Assembly: GCA_016124735.1 (NCBI GenBank)
Contig: WGMZ01000052.1
Span: forward strand, 1 to 52,625
Origin: Bacteroidota bacterium
GTDB lineage: Bacteria; Bacteroidota; Bacteroidia; UBA8524
Reading direction: 5' to 3'
Length of the DNA: 52,625 bases
This document shows positions 24,207-32,546 of the stretch, in pieces. The position numbers were made by a program, and so were the translations under genes. The first letter of the stretch is position 1, and each line of letters opens with the position of its first letter. The notes under the pieces are model-generated. The model was not told the DNA's origin and made no database searches. It worked only from the letters and a program-made list of their open reading frames with translations.

Positions 24207-25583
24207 CTATTCCACCCCATACTTATCCATCAGGTACACCAAACTGGCCAGCGCCGCTGCTCCGAGTTCCAACTCACGACGATTGACATTCTCGAAGGTA
24301 TCGGTTGCCGCATGATGGAAATCAAAATAGCGTTGTGAATCCGGTACAAAACCAATCAGAACCACACTGTCATCTTTTTGTTGCAAAGGTCCGACATCTG
24401 CTCCGGCACCACCTCCCTTAATGACATAAATTCCATATTCCTCAAAGAGGGGAAGCCACTTACGAATATGTTCCAATTGGGCAGAACTACCCTGAATAAA
24501 AAAGCCCCTCGGTGCAAATGCACCTCTGTCGGCTTCGATACCTGCCACATGTTTCTCTCCCAGTGAATCGCAGTAGCGAGCATATTCCCGCGCCCCCTTC
24601 AAGCCATTTTCTTCGTTCATCCACATGACGGAACGGAGCGAATAACGCGGTGCATATTCCAATGTTTTTAATATCCTCAAAACTTCAATCGATTGGATAC
24701 ACCCTGCTCCATCATCGTGGGCTCCCTCGGCCATATCCCAGGCATCCAAATGTCCGCCCACGGCAATATACTGATTTGGAAAGGTCTGTCCGGTGATTTG
24801 TCCCACCACATTATAAGACATGGCGTCCTTATGTCGTTGCGAAGAAATGGTATATGCCACTCGCAAATGAGGGTCCTTTTGAAGCAGCTCACTGAGTTCT
24901 TCCGCACCTTGGGTACTCACAGCTACGGCAGGAATTTTTGGGATGGTATCGTTGTAAGCCATGGAGCCCGTATGTGGAAAATCGTCTATACGCAAATTCA
25001 TACTACGCACCACCACCGCCTTTGCTCCTTTGGATGCGGCCCAAATGGCTCCCATGACACGCTGATCCACACAGGTTCCATAAGCGCCAAAGGTGTACAC
25101 CATTCGGGCGTCCATCGGACGATTAAAAAAGACAATCTTATCTTTTACCTGCTCGTCTGGAATGTCTTTGAGATCATTCCAACCCATCACTTCAATCACC
25201 TCTCCTTCCACGGAGCCCGCCACAGTGCCTCCCAAAGCACAAATCGGCAATGGACGAACTGTTACTTTGGTTTCGCTGGTGGATACCATAAGCTGCGACT
25301 CATAGCCTCTTTCCCAACGAGGAACCAAAACAGGCATGCGGTACACGGTATCAAAGTCGTAACCCTGCATTTTGGTGTAGGTCAGTTCCACCGCTTTAGC
25401 CGCTTCGGCAGATCCACTCAAACGCGGACCCGCATTTTTGCATAATTCTTTTAGATCGGGATAGGCTCGCCCTTGGGTGAGCGCTGTTTCAAAAATCCGG
25501 GCGATAAAAAGGGAATCTTCCTGAGTTTGCGCTGCCACAGGCAGGGTGCTCAGAAACAAAAAAATCAAGAACAGCTTTTTCAT
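24207..25583 (-). CDS. M28-family zinc metallopeptidase, secreted
   Basis: The 458-residue protein has a signal peptide ending VAAQ. A PA-like insertion occupies about 120-270, and then the peptidase core follows with zinc ligands in GGHLDAWDMAEGAHDDGAGC (His, Asp), WMNEENGLKGAREYA (Glu-Glu) and the late HAATDTFENV (His). Such enzymes are aminopeptidases of the periplasm or outside, cleaving N-terminal residues of peptides. It is a monocistronic gene with a divergent TlpA gene. Confidence 0.9.
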   Translation of the reverse strand: MKKLFLIFLFLSTLPVAAQTQEDSLFIARIFETALTQGRAYPDLKELCKNAGPRLSGSAEAAKAVELTYTKMQGYDFDTVYRMPVLVPRWERGYESQLMVSTSETKVTVRPLPICALGGTVAGSVEGEVIEVMGWNDLKDIPDEQVKDKIVFFNRPMDARMVYTFGAYGTCVDQRVMGAIWAASKGAKAVVVRSMNLRIDDFPHTGSMAYNDTIPKIPAVAVSTQGAEELSELLQKDPHLRVAYTISSQRHKDAMSYNVVGQITGQTFPNQYIAVGGHLDAWDMAEGAHDDGAGCIQSIEVLRILKTLEYAPRYSLRSVMWMNEENGLKGAREYARYCDSLGEKHVAGIEADRGAFAPRGFFIQGSSAQLEHIRKWLPLFEEYGIYVIKGGGAGADVGPLQQKDDSVVLIGFVPDSQRYFDFHHAATDTFENVNRRELELGAAALASLVYLMDKYGVE

Positions 25584-25677
25584 CCATACAAATTTGCATA
25601 ATTCTTTGAGATTCTTGTTCGTGGCATCTTCCTTGTTCTTTTGGGCGATTTTAACGGATTTCGTAATTTGCCAGACT

Positions 25678-27099
25678 ATGATTAAAGGAACGCGTATGAT
25701 AATTGTCTTGAGCCTTTGTTTTTTAGCACAATGGCTTCAAGCTCAAAAAGAAACGGTAATACAAGGTCGTATTAACGGTGAGGCATCAAAGGAAATTCGC
25801 CTCGTTTACAACAAAGTTCCTTTTATAAACAAGCCTTTGGAGCTTCGGTCTCAATCCGACAGTACTGGAAAATTTTTCCTGCAATTTCCATTGGATCGTC
25901 CTACGACTCTGGATTTTTACCAGGGCGGACAATCCATTTCCATCCTGGTTGCACCGGGCGACTCCATCTATATGAATCTCAATATGGTCGACAGTCAATA
26001 TGTCTACCAATTTTCAGGTCGCGGATATAAAGAAGCCTATTTGAATTATCTCAATTACATGAAGTTCGATAAGGATGTGATTCGCACCTTCCACGACAAA
26101 CTAAAAAACCTGGGGGTACCGGCTTATCAAGAGCAGGTAGAATCCTGGATGAAGGAATACAACAAGGTCTTAAAACAAAACCTCAAAAGCGTTGATGCGG
26201 ATAAGTCCTTACAAAAACTTGCCAAAGAAATGGCGCTGATCAAGGAGGCCAATTACTACCTGATTTATGCAAACTTTCAAAAGCAGAAAGCCGTGCAAAA
26301 TCAGGAAAGTTATGTGCTCCCCGAAAGCTTTAAAAAGGTATTGGATAACAAGGAACTATTCAGCATTGACTACACTCCAAGTGGAGAATATCAGAATTTT
26401 CTGCTCCTCCATTTGACCACCCTGGGTCCGCAGCCTCAGGGAGACATGTGTGCCGGTGTGTTGATGTTTCTGGATTTCGTTGATTCGGTATATGCCAAAA
26501 AATCGCATGACGAATTGATGGGACGGGTGCTTTGGGAAGGCATGAACAACGGCTGTTTTAAGGAAATGAAATCGTACTACGATGCGTACGTGACTACTTC
26601 CTATTATCCGGATTATGTGCAAACATTGCAGGCCAAAGCAGCACAAATGGTGGATTTGGAACCAGGCGATATGGCACCGGATTTCGAATTCATGGACAAG
26701 GAGGGCAATACCCACAAAATTCATGATTTGCGGGGAAAAGTAGTTTATCTGGATTTTTGGGCGACCTGGTGTGGTCCCTGCCTGCAATCCATGAAGTTGT
26801 CCGGACCGTTGAAGGAACATTTTAAAGACAATCCGAATGTGGCTTTCGTTTATATTTCTACCGATCAAAATGTCGAAAAATGGAAAAACCATTTTGTTAC
26901 CAATAACGGAGAACCCAATATGTGGCATTTGGGAAACAGCGCCTATGCTGCTTCCACTGCCTACCGCATTCAAACCATTCCCCGCTATGTCATCATCGAC
27001 AAAAACGGCAAAATTGTGGATGCCAATGCACCCCGACCTTATGCGCCCGAATTGATTGATATTTTGGAGAAAGAAGCAGCAAAACCTTATGCACCTTAG
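25678..27099 (+). CDS. TlpA-like thioredoxin-fold protein with DUF4369-like N-terminus
   Basis: The 473-residue product has a signal peptide (MIKGTRMIIVLSLCFLAQWLQAQ). An N-terminal beta-rich domain contains VIQGRINGEASKEIRLVYN, as in DUF4369, and a helical middle follows. The C-terminal thioredoxin domain has the redox motif DFWATWCGPCLQS. It probably reduces disulfides in periplasmic proteins or cytochrome c precursors; the client is unknown. M7 at 25696 is an alternative start. A second TlpA-like gene lies at 29073. Confidence 0.85.
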   Translation: MIKGTRMIIVLSLCFLAQWLQAQKETVIQGRINGEASKEIRLVYNKVPFINKPLELRSQSDSTGKFFLQFPLDRPTTLDFYQGGQSISILVAPGDSIYMNLNMVDSQYVYQFSGRGYKEAYLNYLNYMKFDKDVIRTFHDKLKNLGVPAYQEQVESWMKEYNKVLKQNLKSVDADKSLQKLAKEMALIKEANYYLIYANFQKQKAVQNQESYVLPESFKKVLDNKELFSIDYTPSGEYQNFLLLHLTTLGPQPQGDMCAGVLMFLDFVDSVYAKKSHDELMGRVLWEGMNNGCFKEMKSYYDAYVTTSYYPDYVQTLQAKAAQMVDLEPGDMAPDFEFMDKEGNTHKIHDLRGKVVYLDFWATWCGPCLQSMKLSGPLKEHFKDNPNVAFVYISTDQNVEKWKNHFVTNNGEPNMWHLGNSAYAASTAYRIQTIPRYVIIDKNGKIVDANAPRPYAPELIDILEKEAAKPYAP

Positions 27100-27249
27100 G
27101 AAAATTGTGAAGAGCTAAGGACTTAGTGTTCAGTGAGAAATAGTCTAACTCAAACGACGATTTCAGTTGCGATTAGCGATGGCTTTCGCAGCGGGATTGT
27201 CGGCAGACTAACATACTCATGCCATTCAATGTAATCTTCCACCTCAAAC

Positions 27250-28320
27250 TCAGCCCAGTGTCGGAACAACCTTGGGTTCGGTTACACCTTTCTTGAGGGT
27301 AAACCCGAAGGTGGTGCCGGCACCTATTTTGCTGCGAACATTGATGCTCTGATCGTGTGCTTCGATAATGTGCTTCACGATGGCGAGTCCAAGTCCGTTA
27401 CCACCAGCCTCGCGTGAGCGGCTTTTATCGACACGATAGAACCGTTCGAATAGCCTTGGAAGGTGTTTCTCGGCAATCCCCTCTCCATTGTCGCTGATTT
27501 CGACCAGGATGTTCTCATCCATATCGTAAAAGGCACAGAAGGTATGTCCGCCGTCTTTTCCGTATTTGATGGAATTCACGATTAGGTTGACCAATACCTG
27601 ACGAATCCTGTATTTGTCGGCATATACAAAGAAGGGCTGATCGCATCCTTCTTTAAAATTGAGGGAGATTTCCCTCTCCATCGCCTTCATCTCGAGCGAT
27701 TCAAAAATATCCTTTACCAATGCATGGATATCGAATTTCTCCATCTCCATTTTCAACTGACCTGTTTCCAGTTGGGAGATATTGATGAGGTCTTCCACCA
27801 AATCACATAGACGGTCCACAGATTTTGCCGCCTTTTTCAAAAAGTGAACATTCACTTCCGGATCATCTATGGCTCCATCAATCAAGGTATGTATGTATCC
27901 CTGAATATTGAAAATCGGTGTTTTCAATTCGTGCGAGACATTGCCAAGAAATTCTTTGCGGAAGTTCTCCAATTTCTTCAGCTCTTCAATCTCTGCATTC
28001 TGGTCTTTTGCCCAAAGAATCACCTCCTGGTTCACTTCACTGATTGGATCGGAGGTGAGGCTGGCCTTGTTAAAAACCGTAGATTTCTGCCGGGTCGTTT
28101 TAAGGCGGTGAATATTCTTGTAGATGAGCTTAATCTTCCGGTAGATGAAGATTTCAAGTGCATAATAAAACAGGACAAACGACAGGACCAGCGTGAGTAA
28201 AAAGAACCATAGGCCTTGTTCCCATGACGACTGTATAAACGAAGTAAGCCCTCCAACGAGGAGGGCCACTAAAAATGCTGTAGAAAGCGCAATACTGCGC
28301 GGCGTTGGATTTCTAATCAT
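27250..28320 (-). CDS. PhoR-like sensor histidine kinase
   Basis: The 356-residue kinase has two N-terminal transmembrane segments with almost no periplasmic loop, then a cytoplasmic linker. The H-box is FLGNVSHELKTPIF with H130, the N-box is QVLVNLIVNSIKYGK, and ATP-lid motifs DNGEGI and GNGLGLAIVKHIIEAH follow. No PAS and no clear HAMP is seen. It is transcribed with and overlaps by 4 bases the response-regulator gene upstream, so they form a two-component pair, probably of the PhoB/PhoR type though the signal is unknown. Confidence 0.92.
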   Translation of the reverse strand: MIRNPTPRSIALSTAFLVALLVGGLTSFIQSSWEQGLWFFLLTLVLSFVLFYYALEIFIYRKIKLIYKNIHRLKTTRQKSTVFNKASLTSDPISEVNQEVILWAKDQNAEIEELKKLENFRKEFLGNVSHELKTPIFNIQGYIHTLIDGAIDDPEVNVHFLKKAAKSVDRLCDLVEDLINISQLETGQLKMEMEKFDIHALVKDIFESLEMKAMEREISLNFKEGCDQPFFVYADKYRIRQVLVNLIVNSIKYGKDGGHTFCAFYDMDENILVEISDNGEGIAEKHLPRLFERFYRVDKSRSREAGGNGLGLAIVKHIIEAHDQSINVRSKIGAGTTFGFTLKKGVTEPKVVPTLG

Positions 28321-29003
28321 CCTTCAAATTTGTATCCTACTCCTTTAACCGTACTAATGTACGAATCTCCGAGTTTTTCTCTGATTTTTCGAATATGCAC
28401 ATCAATGGTGCGATCGACAACCAGTACATCGTCGCCCCAAACTTTTTCCAGAATATTCTCTCTGGTAAATACTTTACCTGGTTTTCCTGCAAGAAGATGA
28501 AGCAACTCGAATTCTTTTTTGGCCATTGGTATGGTCACTCCATCTTTCCGCACGGTGAAGCTTTCCCGGTCAATCTCAATATTTCCAATCTCAATTTTAT
28601 CCGATGTTTCTGCCGGTGCTTTCCTTCTTAAAATAGCATTGATGCGGCTAATTAAAACGCGGGGTTTAATTGGTTTCGCAATGTAATCGTCTGCTCCAAC
28701 ATTGAAACCCGCTATTTCAGAATATTCCTCGCTGCGTGCCGTAAGAAAAACAATGAAAGTCTCTTTGAAGGTGTCGTCTTCCCGCAAACGTCTGCAGGTT
28801 TCAATACCGTCGAGGACGGGCATCATGACATCCAGAACAATCAAATCCGGGATAATCTCGGAAGCTTTATCAATTCCTTCCTGGCCGTTCGAAGCAAGGT
28901 ATACTTCGTAGCCTTCTCGTTTCAAATTGTATTCAATGAATTCCAGAATATCGGGTTCATCATCTACAACGAGGATTTTAAAATTCTGATTTGTATCCTT
29001 CAT
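28317..29003 (-). CDS. OmpR/PhoB-family response regulator
   Basis: This 228-residue protein has a receiver domain with D58 in IVLDVMMPVLDG, the conserved Thr/Lys in VFLTARSEE and DYIAKPI, and a C-terminal winged helix ending RKIREKLGDSYISTVKGVGYKFEG. It is the partner of the kinase that follows it with a 4-base overlap. It resembles the RprY/PhoB type seen across Bacteroidota; the target genes are unknown. Confidence 0.93.
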   Translation of the reverse strand: MKDTNQNFKILVVDDEPDILEFIEYNLKREGYEVYLASNGQEGIDKASEIIPDLIVLDVMMPVLDGIETCRRLREDDTFKETFIVFLTARSEEYSEIAGFNVGADDYIAKPIKPRVLISRINAILRRKAPAETSDKIEIGNIEIDRESFTVRKDGVTIPMAKKEFELLHLLAGKPGKVFTRENILEKVWGDDVLVVDRTIDVHIRKIREKLGDSYISTVKGVGYKFEG

Positions 29004-29072
29004 ATGTTAATGCAAGGTTACCAGTGGGTAATGAATTGCATGTTAAATCAAATTTAAGGAATTGTTACTTGC

Positions 29073-30200
29073 CTAATTAAGTACTTCCTTCAATTTCGCT
29101 TCTAACTCCTCACCTCTTAAATTTTTTGCAATGATCTTCCCTTCCCTGTCAATGAGGAAAGTAGCGGGGATGGCATTCACCGCATAGGTGCGCGCCGCCA
29201 TGCATTGCCAGGAGCGAAAATCGCACACCTGCTTCCAGGTAATTCCATCCTGATGAATGGCATTGATCCATTTACTCTTGTCGTCGTCGAGCGAGACTCC
29301 ATAGATTTCAAAACCTTTGTCTTTGTATTTCTGATACATGCGCACCACATTCGGGTTTTCCTGTCTGCATGGTCCGCACCAGGAAGCCCAAAAATCGATC
29401 AAGACCACTTTGCCTCTTAAACTGCTGGTTGATTCCGGGCGGCCCAATGAGTCGGGCATAACCAGTTCAGGCGCCACAGCTCCCACTGCAGTAGCCATTT
29501 CTGCCTGATAGGCGCGGGTAAAAGTTTGCACCAAATCGCCTTGAAGGCCGCTTTCTTTGGCCAATTCAAAAGTTTCCTTTTTCAGGCTGTCATCGAATGG
29601 CATTTGCAATGCAACGTTGTAGTACAATCGAATCAAAGGCGATTTAATTTCACGAAGGCTGTCAATGTATTCCTTCATGTACTTGTTGTTTACCTCCTGA
29701 AATTCTTCTCTCAGCTTATTTAGCGTCTTTTCGTCTTCCGGATCAACTTTCTCGGCCTTTTCCCGGATGGCAGTCAGCTCCGGACCAGATTTCACCTCAA
29801 TTTCTCTGAGGTTCCGAAATCTTTGACTTTCAGGAGATCCTTCCACCACGTAGTTGTCGTAGTTCTGATCAGGAATATCCAAATGAATATCATCTGCAGT
29901 ATCAACTACCAGAAAAATTTTCTTTGTTAAATCGTAATTGAAGATGGCCACAAACTTCTCGCGGGCAAATCCTTCCAACTTAAAGTTGCCATTGGCATCC
30001 GCGGTGTCGGTTGCCAGCACTTCGGCTTGCTGTGCCACCCGAGCCAATTGAATAACTGTTCCCCTACCATTTTCAATATGACCTTCTACGATGAAATTGG
30101 TCGATGATTTGGTTGGGTTTTTCTCCTTTACTTTTTTATCCGAGCCACAAGCGACCAGGAATAGAACGGACAACAGTCCTATATTGAGTAATTTCATCAT
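29073..30200 (-). CDS. TlpA-like thioredoxin-fold lipoprotein
   Basis: The 375-residue product is a probable lipoprotein (LFLVACG, C at 18). An N-terminal DUF4369-like domain has FIVEGHIENGRGTVIQLA, a helical centre carries charged stretches, and a thioredoxin domain has DFWASWCGPCRQENP. It resembles the 25678 protein in layout but is lipid-anchored. Its start overlaps the gatB stop by 4 bases (ATGA), an unusual pairing of a translation gene and a redox gene in one transcript. Confidence 0.88.
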   Translation of the reverse strand: MMKLLNIGLLSVLFLVACGSDKKVKEKNPTKSSTNFIVEGHIENGRGTVIQLARVAQQAEVLATDTADANGNFKLEGFAREKFVAIFNYDLTKKIFLVVDTADDIHLDIPDQNYDNYVVEGSPESQRFRNLREIEVKSGPELTAIREKAEKVDPEDEKTLNKLREEFQEVNNKYMKEYIDSLREIKSPLIRLYYNVALQMPFDDSLKKETFELAKESGLQGDLVQTFTRAYQAEMATAVGAVAPELVMPDSLGRPESTSSLRGKVVLIDFWASWCGPCRQENPNVVRMYQKYKDKGFEIYGVSLDDDKSKWINAIHQDGITWKQVCDFRSWQCMAARTYAVNAIPATFLIDREGKIIAKNLRGEELEAKLKEVLN

Positions 30201-31651
30201 GCTTCGAGTTTTTCTTCCAATAAGCGACTTGCTTCTTTGGGATCGGCTTTGCCTTGTGATTTTTTCATTACCTGGCCCATAAAAAGACCAAGCAATCCTT
30301 TCTTTCCGCCTTTGTATTCAGCGACCTTGTCTGGCATAGCATTCAATACTTCTTCAATGATACCGGTAAGGAATCCGGAATCGCTTTCCTGTATGGCGTT
30401 GAGCTCCTGAGCCAGTTCCAGTACCAATTTATTCGGATTTTCTATCAAGGCAGGAAAAACACGCTGGGAAGCGCTGGAATTTGAAATTTTATTGGCATCA
30501 ATCAGCTCAATCAACTCAGAGATTCCTTTGGCAGGAACCGGAAAATCCTCCATTTCCAGGGCATTCTCATTGAGGTAGGACTTAACTGCTCCCATTACCC
30601 AATTCGCTGCTGCCTTATAGTTCTTGGTTAGGACTGCCAATTCGTTGAAGTACAAGGCGACTTCTTTGGTATCGGTTAAAACATGCGCATCGTAATCGCT
30701 GAGTCCTAATTCTTCTGTGTACTTCTTAAAGAGAGTGTCAGGCAAAGCTGGCATTTGTTCACGAATTCCGTCAATCATCGCCTGTGAAGCAATAAATGGA
30801 GGAAGATCCGGTTCCGGAAAATAGCGGTAATCGTTGGCTTCTTCCTTGGAACGCATGGAGATGGTAATCCCTTTCATGGCATCGAACGACCGGGTTTCAG
30901 AGCTGAATGTCTTTCCAGCTTCTATCAAATCAATCTGGCGGATGATTTCGTGCTCGATAGCCCTTTTTACATTGCTGATGGAGTTCATGTTTTTCACCTC
31001 CACCTTGGTTCCGAATTTCGGTTCTCCTTTCAAACGCACCGAAACATTCGCATCACAACGCAAGCTACCCTCTTCCATGTTGCCATCACAAATGTCCAGG
31101 TAACGAACGAGTTTTCTTATCTCGGTTACAAAAGCATAGGCTTCATCAGCCGAGCGCATGTCGGGTTCAGAAACAATTTCAATCAATGGAACCCCTGCCC
31201 GGTTATAATCCACTAAAGTATCGTGCAAATCCTGATCGTGCATCGACTTGCCGGCGTCCTCTTCCATGTGAATCCGAGTGATTCCTACCTGCTTCTGCGA
31301 ACCATCTTTCAACTTTATAGTGACATGTCCGCCGTTGCAGATTGGTGTTTTGTCCTGGGTAATCTGGTAACCTTTCGGCAAATCCGCATAGAAATAGTTC
31401 TTTCTTGCGTAATAGTTGTACTCCCGAATATCTGCTTCGCAAGCCAATCCCATGCGTATGGCGTACTCAATCACCTTTTTATTGTGACGAGGAAGGGTAC
31501 CGGGATGTCCCAGGCTAATGACACTTACCTGTGTATTGGGAGAAGCTCCATAAGTGGTACTGTCGGATGAATAAGCTTTGCTCTTAGTTAGAAGCTGTGC
31601 GTGGATCTCTAATCCAATAACCGCTTCGTATTTATCGTAAATCGATCCCAT
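30197..31651 (-). CDS. gatB: Asp-tRNA(Asn)/Glu-tRNA(Gln) amidotransferase subunit B
   Basis: The 484-residue protein shows GatB signatures: VIGLEIHAQLLTKSKAYSSD, PGTLPRHNKKVIEYAIRMGLA, the FYADLPKGYQIT block, GSLRCDANVSVR and DYRYFPEPDLPP, and a C-terminal YqeY-like domain ending in the tRNA-binding helices. GatCAB converts mischarged Glu-tRNA(Gln) and Asp-tRNA(Asn) to Gln- and Asn-tRNA. Subunits A and C are not in this window. Confidence 0.97.
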   Translation of the reverse strand: MGSIYDKYEAVIGLEIHAQLLTKSKAYSSDSTTYGASPNTQVSVISLGHPGTLPRHNKKVIEYAIRMGLACEADIREYNYYARKNYFYADLPKGYQITQDKTPICNGGHVTIKLKDGSQKQVGITRIHMEEDAGKSMHDQDLHDTLVDYNRAGVPLIEIVSEPDMRSADEAYAFVTEIRKLVRYLDICDGNMEEGSLRCDANVSVRLKGEPKFGTKVEVKNMNSISNVKRAIEHEIIRQIDLIEAGKTFSSETRSFDAMKGITISMRSKEEANDYRYFPEPDLPPFIASQAMIDGIREQMPALPDTLFKKYTEELGLSDYDAHVLTDTKEVALYFNELAVLTKNYKAAANWVMGAVKSYLNENALEMEDFPVPAKGISELIELIDANKISNSSASQRVFPALIENPNKLVLELAQELNAIQESDSGFLTGIIEEVLNAMPDKVAEYKGGKKGLLGLFMGQVMKKSQGKADPKEASRLLEEKLEA

Positions 31652-31690
31652 GTTTTTCTGAGGAGCACAAAGGTAGGGAAATGTTTGCTC

Positions 31691-32545
31691 CTAATAAATG
31701 GTATCCCGCTCGGTGATTTTGCCTGCCCAAATGCCCAATCCCCCTTTGATATTGTTGTGGATGATGACCGGCTCGGAAATGAAATTATTCTTGGAAGATT
31801 GGTACAAAGCAATGGAATATTGATACAGATACAAATCCTCACTCAGCGACTCACCCAACACCAAAAAGCGCGGTGTTGAAAGTGCAATGTCCCGGGTAAA
31901 GGTCACTTTGATATCTCGAGTTTGTCCATTAAAGAGCTGGTCATTGAAAAGGTAGGATCCATCATCTTCTTTTACAGTAGATGGAGCCAAAAGAATGGCA
32001 TCATTTGTTTCAAAAGTGATGGGAAGAAAACCTGGAATCGTTGAATTGTAATACCCGAAATTCAGGCGGTAGTAATTCGTTTCATTGGAGGGATCGGCAA
32101 GATGAATGGTAATCGCAGCTTTAGCCAATCCGCTGGAGTCCAATCCAATGGAATCTTCATAGATGATTTTTGAGAATGCATTGGCCGATGGCATATCCAG
32201 ACTTTGATCAATGACAGGATAATCCTTGTGTTCCACCCTTACCCGGTAATTACTTCCCGCTTTCGGAACCTGACTCCATTCGTAAACTTTATCGAAGGTA
32301 TTGTAGGTTCCTTTACCAAGCGACGTTCCATCTTCCCAAACCTCTACTACCGCATCAGAAAGGTACTGAGGTTGATCCTGAGACAAAGCTACCACACTAT
32401 AACTAATGCTAACGCGGATACTTTCTTCATTGCTCAGGAGTCCATTCACCACCAACTTCGATGCATAAGCTGGCGGCGTTATATCCGTGACAGTGGTACA
32501 GGATACAAGCAAAACAGCGATGAGGTATGGGAGAATATTTTTCAT
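31691..32545 (-). CDS. DUF4249 lipoprotein, partner of TonB receptor
   Basis: The 284-residue lipoprotein (AVLLVSC) has the DUF4249 start ASKLVVNGLLSNEESIRVSIS, then VEVWEDGTSLGKG and YRVRVEHKDYP beta-strand stretches. DUF4249 genes stand downstream of TonB-dependent receptors with carboxypeptidase-like N-terminal domains, where they are likely outer-membrane or surface accessory proteins. It starts 1 base after the receptor stop, so it is in one operon with it. Confidence 0.85.
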   Translation of the reverse strand: MKNILPYLIAVLLVSCTTVTDITPPAYASKLVVNGLLSNEESIRVSISYSVVALSQDQPQYLSDAVVEVWEDGTSLGKGTYNTFDKVYEWSQVPKAGSNYRVRVEHKDYPVIDQSLDMPSANAFSKIIYEDSIGLDSSGLAKAAITIHLADPSNETNYYRLNFGYYNSTIPGFLPITFETNDAILLAPSTVKEDDGSYLFNDQLFNGQTRDIKVTFTRDIALSTPRFLVLGESLSEDLYLYQYSIALYQSSKNNFISEPVIIHNNIKGGLGIWAGKITERDTIY

Positions 32546-32546
32546 G

